Counted from the first letter of the stretch, positions 28,066 through 37,483 are shown. The stretch: 64,000 nt of DNA from Lacrimispora xylanisolvens (GCF_002934545.1 NZ_PTJA01000012.1:1-64000); one strand, 5' to 3'. Notes: a model not told the origin generated them from the sequence alone. Program-made: numbers and translations.

Positions 28066-28934
28066 TTTTGTCCGTCCTTTTCTTTGAGTTTAAATAGATC
28101 TATGATCTGATGAACAGCATCTTCAACTGAGGTTGTTAATGGATCGATAGGAATCCCTCTTTCATTTAAACCCAGGCAGATCTCCATAATCTGGGGGATA
28201 GATAATCCTATTTCTTTGAGCTTTTTTGCATGGCAATATACATCTGAAACACTTCCGTTTAATACTATTTTTGTATCATTCATAACCAATATTTTATCCG
28301 CATAATTCGCAACATCTTCCATATTATGTGAAACTAATATGATTGATACATTATTATTCCGATGATACTCATTTATTTCTCTTAATATCCTGTCTCTTCC
28401 CAGGGGATCCAATCCTGCAGTTGGTTCATCCAGAATAAGTACTTTGGGATTCATTGCGACAACGCCAGCAATTGCTGCTCTTCTTTTTTCTCCCCCAGAT
28501 AAATCAAATGGTGATTTAGATAAGATTGTTTTATCCAGTCCAACAAAGGAAATAGATTTCATCACTCGTTCATTGATCTCTGACTCCGGTATTCCAATAT
28601 TCATCGGACCATATGCGATATCTTTATACACAGTTTCTTCAAACAGCTGATATTCGGGATATTGAAATACCATTCCTACCATAAATCTATATTTTCGAAG
28701 ATTCTTTGGATCGGACCAGATATCTTGTCCTTCTATAAAGACTTTACCTGATGTCGGTTTTAAAAGTCCGTTTAAATGTTTAATTAAAGTTGACTTTCCT
28801 GAACCGGTATGTCCAATTAATGCAACAAATTCTCCCTGTTCAATCTCAATATTAATATCAGAAATTGCAGTCTTATGAAAAACACTTCCTGAGGAATATT
28901 CATAATTCAAATGTTCCGTCTTGATGATAGGCAT
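28059..28934 (-). CDS. ecfA2: ECF transporter ATPase EcfA2
   Basis: This 291-residue ATPase has Walker A GHTGSGKS at residues 41-48, signature LSGGEKRR and Walker B VLILDEPTAGLDP, with the Q-loop in GMVFQYPEYQLFEETVYKDI. The pattern fits the second ECF ATPase. The ATG at 28934 has GGAGGTG upstream, and the longer frame would overlap the preceding gene without a site. It forms the energising module with EcfA1 and EcfT. Confidence 0.93.
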   Translation of the reverse strand: MPIIKTEHLNYEYSSGSVFHKTAISDINIEIEQGEFVALIGHTGSGKSTLIKHLNGLLKPTSGKVFIEGQDIWSDPKNLRKYRFMVGMVFQYPEYQLFEETVYKDIAYGPMNIGIPESEINERVMKSISFVGLDKTILSKSPFDLSGGEKRRAAIAGVVAMNPKVLILDEPTAGLDPLGRDRILREINEYHRNNNVSIILVSHNMEDVANYADKILVMNDTKIVLNGSVSDVYCHAKKLKEIGLSIPQIMEICLGLNERGIPIDPLTTSVEDAVHQIIDLFKLKEKDGQKC

Positions 28935-28938
28935 ATTA

Positions 28939-29799
28939 TTACACCTCCAAAAGCTTGTATATTTCATCAATGCATTGTGCTTCTGTAAGACAATTCAAAG
29001 AAATATCAATTCCTTCTGATCTCAATAATTGCATTAATTGGATTGACTGGGGAATTTTCAAACCTGCATTTTTAAGTTCTATGTCCCTGTTAAAAACTTT
29101 TGACGGAATATCATCCATCAACACCGTTCCGTGTTTCATTACTATTACTCTGTCACACTCCACTGCCTCTTCCATAAAATGCGTAATCAAAATTACAGTA
29201 ATACCAAATTTTTTACGTAATTGCTGTATGACAGCCATTACTTCCTTTCTGCCTTGCGGGTCCAGCATAGAGGTTGGCTCATCTAATACAATACATTCTG
29301 GTTTCATAGCCAATATACCCGCTATTGCAATTCGCTGCTTTTGACCGCCTGATAATTTATGAGTGTCCCAATTTGCATAATCTTTCATAGAAACTGCTTC
29401 AAGCGCCTCATCAATGCGTATGCGTATTTCTTCTGATTCCAACCCCAGATTTTGCAGGCCAAACGCTACATCTTCCTGAACTGTTGACGCTACTATCTGA
29501 TTGTCTGGATTTTGAAACACCATACCTATATGTTTTTTTATCTCTATCCGCATATCTCTGATTTTTGAGTCATTAAAATATAATTCTCCGCTTTTTGATA
29601 CCAGGACTCCATTAAAATGCTTGGCCAGCGTAGACTTACCAGATCCATTATGTCCTAAAATAGCAATGATGCTTCCAGGGGTTATGTCTAAATTGATATG
29701 GTTTAAAATAGTTTCCTTTTGCTCTGAATTCTTATAATAAAATGAAACATCATCACATTTTAAAAAATTTTTCTTTTCATCACTCACAATTCTATTCAT
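28939..29799 (-). CDS. ecfA1: ECF transporter ATPase EcfA1
   Basis: This 286-residue ATPase has Walker A GHNGSGKS at residues 49-56, Q-loop MVFQNPDNQIVASTVQEDVAF typical of EcfA1, signature LSGGQKQR and Walker B CIVLDEPTSMLDP. It overlaps the upstream FolT-like gene by 8 bp and is followed after 4 bp by ecfA2. With EcfA2 and EcfT it makes a transporter module dedicated to this operon. Confidence 0.93.
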   Translation of the reverse strand: MNRIVSDEKKNFLKCDDVSFYYKNSEQKETILNHINLDITPGSIIAILGHNGSGKSTLAKHFNGVLVSKSGELYFNDSKIRDMRIEIKKHIGMVFQNPDNQIVASTVQEDVAFGLQNLGLESEEIRIRIDEALEAVSMKDYANWDTHKLSGGQKQRIAIAGILAMKPECIVLDEPTSMLDPQGRKEVMAVIQQLRKKFGITVILITHFMEEAVECDRVIVMKHGTVLMDDIPSKVFNRDIELKNAGLKIPQSIQLMQLLRSEGIDISLNCLTEAQCIDEIYKLLEV

Positions 29800-30304
29800 C
29801 TCCGCTAATTGTCTTTTTGTTATATCTTAATTCAATAATTTTATATCCAAGTACCCATATCATAAGAATCATAATAGGTGCCATAAGAATATTCTGAACA
29901 ATTCTTATTGGAAGAAGAGCGCGTATCGCCTGCCCTGTCATTTGATACACCCATATGGTACTTAAGCCGCAGCTTATTATAAAATTGTTAATGAACACTG
30001 CACATATGATTCTCCATATTTGCCTGGTTTTGTTATGTAATATGGCTCCGTAAACGATTCCTGACAGAACTGCTGACAGAGTAAGTCCTGGATGAAATCC
30101 CGCAACAGGATACAACAACAGGCCAATTACATCGCCTACACCACCAGATATGCCTGCCCACATCGGACCATACAATATCCCAGTCAAAGCCAATGGGAAA
30201 AAGGCAAAGCTGATCCGCATGATAGGAGTTGTAATTGCCAGATAACTCTTTAATACTATCAGCAAGGCTGTCAGCATTGATGTTACTACTATTTTATTTC
30301 GCAT
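29792..30304 (-). CDS. ECF transporter S component, FolT-like (second copy)
   Basis: This 170-residue membrane protein has about six helices and is clearly related to the folT product at 24848-25369. Shared patterns are ALTGILYGPMWAGISGGVGD, PVAGFHPGLTLSAVLSGIVYG and IWVYQMTGQAIRALLPIRIVQN. It lies directly upstream of ecfA1. Two S components with one energising module suggest two related substrates, perhaps folate and a pterin or a folate with a different glutamate tail. Confidence 0.83.
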   Translation of the reverse strand: MRNKIVVTSMLTALLIVLKSYLAITTPIMRISFAFFPLALTGILYGPMWAGISGGVGDVIGLLLYPVAGFHPGLTLSAVLSGIVYGAILHNKTRQIWRIICAVFINNFIISCGLSTIWVYQMTGQAIRALLPIRIVQNILMAPIMILMIWVLGYKIIELRYNKKTISGDE

Positions 30305-30320
30305 TTCTTACCCTCACTTT

Positions 30321-32078
30321 CTAAGCCGCTGGAAGCAGTTTCTCGTATTCACTATATTTTTTCGTAACTTCTTCGTATGAAATAGATTTATAATTTCTTC
30401 TCGGATCAGCGCCACCATGGTATTTTTGTGTATTTGTATCATAATACACAGCTGCAATTCCCCCTAAGGCGGAATTATATCTGCTTACATCATTAAACAC
30501 ATATCCTAAATTTAATAATTCGTTTTTTACGTCTGGTTCGAAATAGCTACCTTCTATTGTTAATATTGGATTATATAAATCCAGAACAAAAGCGCGGGGC
30601 AAATCAATAGCCTGCTGTATATTCATATCAAAAATCAAAACATTATTTAAAACTGCTAATATAGCAGGTGGAATTGAACTATTGCCCGGTGAGCCGATTG
30701 CCATAACTGGATCACGATCTTTTAAAACAATCGCCGGTGTAATAGTACTTCTGACCCGTTTCCCTGGTATAACATAATCCGGACTATCAGCTTTTAAAGG
30801 ATCATGTTCTAAATTACTTATATGGCTATTATAAAAAAAGCCTAAACCAGGAGCCATGTATTTACACCCCCAGGCGCTCCCGATCGTATTGGTTGTTGAA
30901 ACTAAATTCCCATATTTGTCCATTACAGAAATATGACTTGTCTCCTTACTATCCTCTCCACCTGATTTTACAGGATTTGTTATTAAGTCACCGTGGGGCG
31001 GATTAATCATAGCTTTATTAACAGGCATACTGGCAAGTCTTTTCTTTGCATAATCTTTAGATACAATGGTGTCTGTCGGAATATTAAAAAAAGCCGGGTC
31101 TCCCAAATAAGTGAATGCATCTGCCATTCCTAAACGCAATGCTTCATTTAGCGTAAATAAATATTCAGAAGAATTGACTCCCATTGATTTTAAATCGTAG
31201 TTTTCCAATATATTTAGAGATTCTAACAGCCACTCTCCTCCATTGGATGGCATGGAAGGCACTATAATGTTATAGCCATGATATGACGTTTGAATAGGAA
31301 CCCGTTCAATAGCTCTATATTTTGACATATCATCTAAAGTAATTAAATTGTTTCCATTCTGCAATCCAGTTACAATTTCACCAGCCAGTTCACCTTTATA
31401 GAAACCTTCTATACCTTGCTCTGCCAGTTTTTCCAGGGTATCTGCCAGTAATTTATTTTTTATTATATCTCCTTCTTTAATTGGCTTTCCATTATTCAAA
31501 TAAATATCTGCAAAATCAGGGTTTTGAGATAAGATATCATAGTTACTTTTAATTGAATCTGCTAATCTTTTATCAGCTATGAATCCATTTCTTGCTAATT
31601 GTATCGCAGGTGCCATTACTTCTTCCCGACTCATTGTTCCATACTTATCAAGTGCGGTTAGTATTCCATACACCTGACCAGGTAAGGCAGCATTCTTAGC
31701 AGTATTTTTGTCTGTTTGTGGATTAAACCAGCCTGCTTTCATATTAGATGGAACCGTCTCCATATACTCGATGACTATACACTGATCATTTTCTTTCGTA
31801 TATATTGTCATAATGCCACTCCCCCCAATTGAACTCAAATTAGGTTCGACTACACCAATTGTAAAAATAGTTGCCACTGCGGCATCCACAGCATTTCCAC
31901 CCTTTTTTAATATATCTATCCCTATTTGTGATGAATATTCGCTGGCACTTGAAACGACACCTCCGTTTCTGATAGCTCCGCTATCACCGCTGGCAAAAAC
32001 TGAAACATTATTTAAGAGCATTAATAAAACCGCTAATAAGAACATTTTTAACGGTTGTATCCCGACATGCTTTTTCAT
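30321..32078 (-). CDS. ggt: Secreted gamma-glutamyltransferase
   Basis: This 585-residue protein of the gamma-glutamyltranspeptidase family has a signal peptide at about residues 1-29 with a hydrophobic core LLAVLLMLL. The self-processing and catalytic threonine is probably T380 in ETSHISVMDKYGN, and the oxyanion-type loop GSPGNSS lies near 478. The family cleaves gamma-glutamyl bonds of glutathione and of polyglutamates. In a folate operon a likely job is trimming folyl-polyglutamates outside the cell before uptake, which is an inference. The ATG at 32078 with GGGGTG upstream was preferred over GTG at 32087. Confidence 0.9.
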   Translation of the reverse strand: MKKHVGIQPLKMFLLAVLLMLLNNVSVFASGDSGAIRNGGVVSSASEYSSQIGIDILKKGGNAVDAAVATIFTIGVVEPNLSSIGGSGIMTIYTKENDQCIVIEYMETVPSNMKAGWFNPQTDKNTAKNAALPGQVYGILTALDKYGTMSREEVMAPAIQLARNGFIADKRLADSIKSNYDILSQNPDFADIYLNNGKPIKEGDIIKNKLLADTLEKLAEQGIEGFYKGELAGEIVTGLQNGNNLITLDDMSKYRAIERVPIQTSYHGYNIIVPSMPSNGGEWLLESLNILENYDLKSMGVNSSEYLFTLNEALRLGMADAFTYLGDPAFFNIPTDTIVSKDYAKKRLASMPVNKAMINPPHGDLITNPVKSGGEDSKETSHISVMDKYGNLVSTTNTIGSAWGCKYMAPGLGFFYNSHISNLEHDPLKADSPDYVIPGKRVRSTITPAIVLKDRDPVMAIGSPGNSSIPPAILAVLNNVLIFDMNIQQAIDLPRAFVLDLYNPILTIEGSYFEPDVKNELLNLGYVFNDVSRYNSALGGIAAVYYDTNTQKYHGGADPRRNYKSISYEEVTKKYSEYEKLLPAA

Positions 32079-32117
32079 GCTTTTCACCCCATATATCGCT
32101 TACATTCATATTGTATC

Positions 32118-33383
32118 CTAACGTCCATAAAATGAACGTATTTCACTGGCGATTGAAAATGAACCTACTACACAAATGACATCCTCTTTTTGTGACCCTT
32201 CAAGTGCTGTTTTTATTCCATTTAAGGGAGTTTCGCAATTAACTATAGTGGAATTGTATTTTCTTAAACAGTTGGTTAAATCTTCTGCGTTTAAAGCTCT
32301 CGTATTATTAGGGGTGATAGTATAGAATTTTTTTGCATAAGGCGCGATTATATCAATCATTGAAATGTAATCCTTGTCAGCTAAAACACCAAATACAAAA
32401 GTTATTTTTTTTCCTGGAAAGTATTGGATCAAACCTTCTTTCAGAGCCTGAAAACACTGTGGATTATGTCCCCCATCTAAAATTACAACCGGATTCTTCT
32501 GCAACACTTCAAATCTGGCTGGCCATGTGGTTTTTTTCAAGCCTTCTTTAATATCAGCATCGCCGATTCTCCACCCCCGCTTTTGTAATGCAAATACCGT
32601 TTCTAAAACAACAGCAGTATTCTTAAGCTGATGGCATCCTAAAAGTTTAATAAAAATATTTTTCATGTTTTTATAATCAAACATCTGACCATCTAAATCT
32701 GAACTTACTGGAATTAATTCTGAGAAATCTGCAATGAATAAATCTGCATTTACTTTTTTGCAGGCTTCTTCCACAACATTAACAACCTCTTGCCCTTGCT
32801 GATACAAAACAACCTGGCAATCTCTTTTTATAATTCCGGCTTTTTCCCTTGCGATTTCAGAAATAGTATTTCCAAGTTGTTCCATGTGGTCCAGACCAAT
32901 TGAAGTTATTACAGCCACCTCTGTATTTTCAATGAAATTTGTACAATCAAGTCTTCCGCCCATTCCGACTTCAAATACTACGATATCACAGCACTTACGT
33001 TTAAAATATTCAACTGCTATCATTGTAATCAGCTCAAATTCAGTGGGACCCTCCTTCATTTTTTCAACAAAAGGTTTTATAAATTCAACGATTTCAATCA
33101 ATTCAGAATCTGTAATGCAGCGGTCATTAACCTGATAATACTCATTAAATGTAGATATAAATGGAGACGTAAACAGTCCTACACGATAACCAGATTCATT
33201 TAGTATATTAGCAAGCATTCTGGAGGTTGAACCTTTTCCATTTGTACCTGCGACATGAACAAATTTTAGTTGTTTTTGTGGATTACCAATTAACTCATTA
33301 AGCTCTATAATTCTGTCTAATCCCAGTTTAGTTCCTTTCCATGACTTGCTATGTATAAATTTTATTGCTTCCTCATATATCAT
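32118..33383 (-). CDS. folC: Folylpolyglutamate synthase / dihydrofolate synthase
   Basis: This 421-residue cytoplasmic ligase of the Mur ligase family adds glutamate to dihydropteroate and extends folate gamma-glutamyl tails. The ATP-binding loop GTNGKGS is at residues 46-52, followed by GLFTSP and the family motif VGMGGRLDCTN. The length is normal. It lies 13 bp downstream of the formylglutamate amidohydrolase-like gene and 30 bp upstream of the ggt frame. Confidence 0.95.
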   Translation of the reverse strand: MIYEEAIKFIHSKSWKGTKLGLDRIIELNELIGNPQKQLKFVHVAGTNGKGSTSRMLANILNESGYRVGLFTSPFISTFNEYYQVNDRCITDSELIEIVEFIKPFVEKMKEGPTEFELITMIAVEYFKRKCCDIVVFEVGMGGRLDCTNFIENTEVAVITSIGLDHMEQLGNTISEIAREKAGIIKRDCQVVLYQQGQEVVNVVEEACKKVNADLFIADFSELIPVSSDLDGQMFDYKNMKNIFIKLLGCHQLKNTAVVLETVFALQKRGWRIGDADIKEGLKKTTWPARFEVLQKNPVVILDGGHNPQCFQALKEGLIQYFPGKKITFVFGVLADKDYISMIDIIAPYAKKFYTITPNNTRALNAEDLTNCLRKYNSTIVNCETPLNGIKTALEGSQKEDVICVVGSFSIASEIRSFYGR

Positions 33384-33396
33384 CTTTATCCACCCT

Positions 33397-34176
33397 TCAA
33401 AGTTTACTCCAAATATTAAACGTCTCTACTAAAGCTTTTTCTAATCTGATTTTCGCACTCTTAAATAATTTTTCATTATAGGCAGAAACTTCCTCCTCTC
33501 CAAAATACCTGTTATCTATATACGCCCTATAATTTATTTCGAATATTAACCCCTGAAATACGTCACCATACAGCGATCGATAATACTTAATTGTATTTCC
33601 ACCTTTAAATATTGAATCAATGTTAGTAGAAAAATCATATAACTGCAGATTTTCTTCAAACACTTTTACGGTTTCTCTGTCAGAAGTGGCTCCATCTGAA
33701 TTTCCAATGCAAATATCCTCATTATATTGCTGAAAAAAGCTGTGTATATCTATTAAATATACCTTCCCAAATTGTAGAATCTTCTCAGACAGCTGTCTTT
33801 TCAATTCCTCATGATAAGGCTTATAGTATGTTTCTATCCGCTCAGCTATTTCCGTTTTGCTTAAAGAGCTTTCATATAATCGTGTTCCAAAGGTATTGCT
33901 TTCATAAACAACTGATTGTACATAATTATCTGATTTAAACTGATTGGGTGCTCTATTTAAATCAACCACATACCGGCTGATATTGGAAATGATTTGTGTT
34001 ACCCCATATTCCTTTAAGAAATCAAATAACTCCGGCAAAAACCAATCCATATTGGTCATCACTGCTGACTTTTTCATCCTGTTTCGAATGGAATCAGGCA
34101 GATATGTACCACTATGTGGAAAGCTTACAACAACAGGATATTGGCTGATTGTATTTAACACATTATATAAATCCAT
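33397..34176 (-). CDS. N-formylglutamate amidohydrolase-like protein
   Basis: This 259-residue protein has features of the N-formylglutamate amidohydrolase family: PHSG at residues 20-23, RYVVDLNRAPN near 68-78, YKPYHEEL near 118-125, DIHSF at 143-147 and a late FEINYRAYID. The family uses zinc to release formate from N-formylglutamate in histidine catabolism. No hut genes are present here. In this operon it may act on a glutamate-linked folate breakdown product such as p-aminobenzoyl-glutamate, which is speculation. The gene lies between folBK and folC. Confidence 0.82.
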   Translation of the reverse strand: MDLYNVLNTISQYPVVVSFPHSGTYLPDSIRNRMKKSAVMTNMDWFLPELFDFLKEYGVTQIISNISRYVVDLNRAPNQFKSDNYVQSVVYESNTFGTRLYESSLSKTEIAERIETYYKPYHEELKRQLSEKILQFGKVYLIDIHSFFQQYNEDICIGNSDGATSDRETVKVFEENLQLYDFSTNIDSIFKGGNTIKYYRSLYGDVFQGLIFEINYRAYIDNRYFGEEEVSAYNEKLFKSAKIRLEKALVETFNIWSKL

Positions 34177-34199
34177 AATTGCTTTAAATAACCCCCTTT

Positions 34200-35060
34200 T
34201 TAATCCGCCAATGTAATAATTTCTAATGATTTAATTCCCTCCAACTGCTCTTTTTCCAATTTATCTTTTAATTCTTGCAGTCTCTTATGTAAAATAGGAT
34301 GTACATAATTAGCTTTCATTTCGCAAAGTGGTTTCAGAACAAACATTCTTTCATGCAATCTGGGGTGTGGAATGATTAAGTCTTCATTTTCATATATTTC
34401 GTGATTAAACAAGAGGATATCAATATCTATTGTCCTTGGTCCCCAGTGGACAGTTCTAACACGTTTTAATTTGTTTTCAACCTCCAAAACATGGACTAAT
34501 AGTTCTTCCGCTGTCAGTAGTGTTTTAAGTTCTACACAACAATTAAGGAAATCATCCTGTTCAACGCCTCCCACAGGTGACGTAATATAAGAAGAAGATT
34601 TGCTTATTATCACATTTCTGGAATCACTAATCAGCTCCAGTGCTTTAACAATGTTCTTGTTCTTGTCACCCATGTTGGAACCTAATCCTAAAAATGCTGT
34701 ACTCCATCCTCTCTTTATCTTTACCGATACATAATTTACAATGCATCCGATAGGTGCCCATGGTTTTTTTATTTCTACCACTATCTCCTTAACCATCTGA
34801 TATTTAAGAAGAATTGCATCTGCGATTACTTCTGCACAGCTTTCAATTAAATCATAGGATTTGGCGCCAAATATATCAGAAACCAGGTTACAAATATCCG
34901 CATAGTTTACTGTGGAGCCTAATTCATCATTCACTCCTGCTTTCCGGACACATAATGACAATTGCAGGGATATCAAAAACTTCTGTCCCAACTTTTTTTC
35001 TTCTTCCAGAACTCCATGATAAGCAAATATCTCTAAATCTGTTATACTTATAGTATCCAA
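34200..35060 (-). CDS. folBK: Dihydroneopterin aldolase / HPPK fusion
   Basis: This 286-residue bifunctional enzyme combines two consecutive steps. Residues 1 to about 118 are dihydroneopterin aldolase (FAYHGVLEEEKKLGQKF and a later VVEIKKPWAPIG). Residues from about 119 are 6-hydroxymethyl-dihydropterin pyrophosphokinase (AFLGLGSNMGDKNKNI, RTVHWGPRTIDIDILLF, IIPHPRLHERMFVL). FolB-FolK fusions are common in Clostridia. It follows folP with an 11-bp gap. Confidence 0.95.
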   Translation of the reverse strand: MDTISITDLEIFAYHGVLEEEKKLGQKFLISLQLSLCVRKAGVNDELGSTVNYADICNLVSDIFGAKSYDLIESCAEVIADAILLKYQMVKEIVVEIKKPWAPIGCIVNYVSVKIKRGWSTAFLGLGSNMGDKNKNIVKALELISDSRNVIISKSSSYITSPVGGVEQDDFLNCCVELKTLLTAEELLVHVLEVENKLKRVRTVHWGPRTIDIDILLFNHEIYENEDLIIPHPRLHERMFVLKPLCEMKANYVHPILHKRLQELKDKLEKEQLEGIKSLEIITLAD

Positions 35061-35071
35061 ACAATTACCTC

Positions 35072-35884
35072 CTAATGGCGTCCTCTCACGATTTCATCAG
35101 TTATAATGCATACCCTTTTATTTGCTTTTACATCATGAACCCTTATAAAATCACAGTGTTTGGATATTGCTAATGCGGTCGTCGCTAAAGTGGCTTCCAG
35201 TCTTTCCTCCAGAGGCAGATTGAGTATATTTCCTATAAATGATTTTCTTGATGTACCTATTAAAACCGGATATTTTAATTTTGAGAATTCCTCCAGATTT
35301 TTAATAACGGAAACATTTAACGCAACTGTTTTTGCAAAACCAACTCCAGGATCTAAAATGATTTTATCATGAGGTATGCCTGCATTTAGTGCTATATCTA
35401 AAGCCTCATTTAAATCAGATATAACATCTAAAATAAAATTATTATAATTCATATTGTCTCTGTTATGCATTATGCAGCATGCCACATCGTATTTAGAACA
35501 CACGGACGCCATATGTTCATCTTTTTTCATACAGCCGAAATCGTTTATCATTGATGCTCCTAAACAAATTGACTGTTCTGCAACTGAAGCTCTTCTTGTG
35601 TCAATCGATATGGGTACATTTATATGTTTTTTCAGTTCCTTTAAGACCGGCAGAACTCTTGACAATTCTTCTTCCTCTTCCACTGGTATTGCTCCAGGCC
35701 GTGAAGATTCCCCTCCAATTTCTATAATGTCAGCCCCTTCACTAACCAATTTTTCTGCATACGATATTGCCTGATTTATTGAATTGTGTTTTCCTCCATC
35801 ATAAAAGGAATCTGGCGTTACGTTTACGATACCAACTATATAAGTTCTTGCTCCAATATCAAATTTTGTGTTTCCAATAATCAT
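35072..35884 (-). CDS. folP: Dihydropteroate synthase
   Basis: This 270-residue TIM-barrel enzyme condenses hydroxymethyl-dihydropterin pyrophosphate with p-aminobenzoate. Motifs are GIVNVTPDSFYDGG near residues 19-32, IEIGGESSRPG, ISIDTRRASVAE and ILDPGVGFAKT. The ATG at 35884 lies after GGAGGTAGGGG. A TTG 15 bp upstream would overlap that site. It is the usual sulfonamide target. No pabA, pabB or pabC lies in the window. Confidence 0.95.
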   Translation of the reverse strand: MIIGNTKFDIGARTYIVGIVNVTPDSFYDGGKHNSINQAISYAEKLVSEGADIIEIGGESSRPGAIPVEEEEELSRVLPVLKELKKHINVPISIDTRRASVAEQSICLGASMINDFGCMKKDEHMASVCSKYDVACCIMHNRDNMNYNNFILDVISDLNEALDIALNAGIPHDKIILDPGVGFAKTVALNVSVIKNLEEFSKLKYPVLIGTSRKSFIGNILNLPLEERLEATLATTALAISKHCDFIRVHDVKANKRVCIITDEIVRGRH

Positions 35885-35902
35885 TTCCCCTACCTCCAAA
35901 AT

Positions 35903-36382
35903 TTAGTAAATTAATTTTTTATTCATTTTTTCCTGACTCCAATTGCATGTATCCTTAGCTTCGCAAAGAAAGCACAAGCGTGATAATTTATCTGCTTTAT
36001 ATAACAAACTTGCGAAGGAATTATTCTCATCTTCTAATTTGCGATGCTTGATTATCGCATTCTTGCACATTTCTATTTCTTCATCGTTAAATTTGCATGA
36101 AGCGAGTATACTATCTGCTATTTCAGCTGCTGATATGTGATGAGGCACTCCCTCCTCATACTGCCGCCACTTTGTTATATCGTGCATTAATGCAGCCGCA
36201 TAGATTAATTCTTTATCATACCCCCATTTATTTTCAAGATTTATAATATATGCAATTCTTGCCACATCTATAGAATGGTTTAGATTATGCTTGCAGAACA
36301 CTCTTTCTTTTTCAGCAATCTCATTTCTTTTTAAATATTCTTTAAAAACTTTATTATTTAATATATAACTGATGCGTTCCAT
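35903..36382 (-). CDS. HD-domain hydrolase in folate operon
   Basis: This 159-residue protein has an HD fold: HNLNH near residues 32-36 as the first metal ligands, the HD pair at 67-68 in AALMHDITKW, and HHIS near 81-84. The ATG at 36382 has GGGAGAG upstream. The longer frame would overlap folE. HD proteins hydrolyse phosphate esters. Between folE and folP, a role in removing phosphates from dihydroneopterin triphosphate is plausible, because no Nudix FolQ is present in the operon. This function is inferred. Confidence 0.8.
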   Translation of the reverse strand: MERISYILNNKVFKEYLKRNEIAEKERVFCKHNLNHSIDVARIAYIINLENKWGYDKELIYAAALMHDITKWRQYEEGVPHHISAAEIADSILASCKFNDEEIEMCKNAIIKHRKLEDENNSFASLLYKADKLSRLCFLCEAKDTCNWSQEKMNKKLIY

Positions 36383-36422
36383 CGTTATTCTCTCCCGGAA
36401 TATTTCAAAAATATGATACTGA

Positions 36423-36989
36423 TCAATCTTTTTCCAATGATAATAACTGCAATGCTTCTTTTCTTGCTTTATCATCCGTCTTAAAAATTCCTGCAAAACA
36501 AGTGGTTACCGTTTTAGTGCCTGGTTTTCTAATTCCTCTCATATTCATACACAAATGCTCTGCTTTGATAAGTATTGCTGCTCCAATTGCCTGTGCATCA
36601 TTTTCTAATATATTAACAATTTCTGCTCCTAACCGTTCCTGTAGCTGCGGTTTTTTTGCACATATATCTACCACACGAGCCAGTTTGCTTAACCCTAACA
36701 GTCTCCCCGGCGCTGGAATGTAACAGATACTTGCAGTTCCATAGAAAGGCAATAAATGATGTTCGCACATTGAATAAAATGGTATATCTTTTACAACCAC
36801 CATCTCTTCAGTACAACTCTCACCGAAATACTTCAGTACACTTTGTGGAGACGTCTCTAATCCTGCAAATATTTCACTATACATATTAGAGATTCTTTCC
36901 GGTGTCTCTTTCAACCCTTCCCTGTCGGGATCTTCGCCTATTGCAATCAGCAACTCTCTTACAGCAAATCTAATTCGTTCTTTATCCAT
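36423..36989 (-). CDS. folE: GTP cyclohydrolase I
   Basis: This 188-residue enzyme makes dihydroneopterin triphosphate from GTP, the first step of folate synthesis. It is the zinc-dependent type IA: the zinc ligands are C75, H78 (MCEHHLLPF) and C146 (AEHLCMNMRG), and RGIRKPG is conserved. GGGGGT precedes the ATG. It starts 2 bp after the folA stop codon. Confidence 0.96.
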   Translation of the reverse strand: MDKERIRFAVRELLIAIGEDPDREGLKETPERISNMYSEIFAGLETSPQSVLKYFGESCTEEMVVVKDIPFYSMCEHHLLPFYGTASICYIPAPGRLLGLSKLARVVDICAKKPQLQERLGAEIVNILENDAQAIGAAILIKAEHLCMNMRGIRKPGTKTVTTCFAGIFKTDDKARKEALQLLSLEKD

Positions 36990-36991
36990 AA

Positions 36992-37483
36992 CTAAACCCC
37001 CTTTGTAGCCCTTTTATATTTTTTAATACTTATTTCTTCATCTTCATAAAATACCTGCTCCAGATAAAAATCACTTTCAAATTCAGGAAAGTATCGATTG
37101 CCTTCAAAACTCTTTTTTATCTGTGTTATGTAAATATATTTGCATTTTCCAATTGTTGCTTTATATATCTCACTTCCACCGCATATCCACACCTTCTTAC
37201 CTTCAGAGCCAGTATCCGGAATTTCTTCAATTTTATGAATAACCTTTACATTTACTTGATCTGAAGTATAATTTCTATTTCTTGTTAATATATAATACTC
37301 ATTCTCTGGGTATATCTTTTTCATAGATTCAAATGTTTTCCTGCCAGTTATCAGGATATGCCCCTTTGTTGCAGTTTTAAACCAAATCATATCTTTGGGA
37401 ATATTCCAAGGTAACTTATTTCCACTTCCAATGACTCTATTAATATCCATTGCAGCAATAGAAATCCACTCACATTCTTTCAA
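36992..37483 (-). CDS. folA: Dihydrofolate reductase
   Basis: This enzyme of about 163 residues reduces dihydrofolate to tetrahydrofolate with NADPH. Conserved parts are IAAMDINRVIGSGNKLPW near the N-terminus, the acidic D in IPKDMIWFK, ILITGRKTFESM and VWICGGSEIYK. I chose the TTG at 37483 because GGGAG lies 8 nt upstream. The ATG at 37498 in the same frame has no ribosome binding site and would add five residues. It is the first gene of the folate operon. Confidence 0.93.
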   Translation of the reverse strand: MKECEWISIAAMDINRVIGSGNKLPWNIPKDMIWFKTATKGHILITGRKTFESMKKIYPENEYYILTRNRNYTSDQVNVKVIHKIEEIPDTGSEGKKVWICGGSEIYKATIGKCKYIYITQIKKSFEGNRYFPEFESDFYLEQVFYEDEEISIKKYKRATKGV

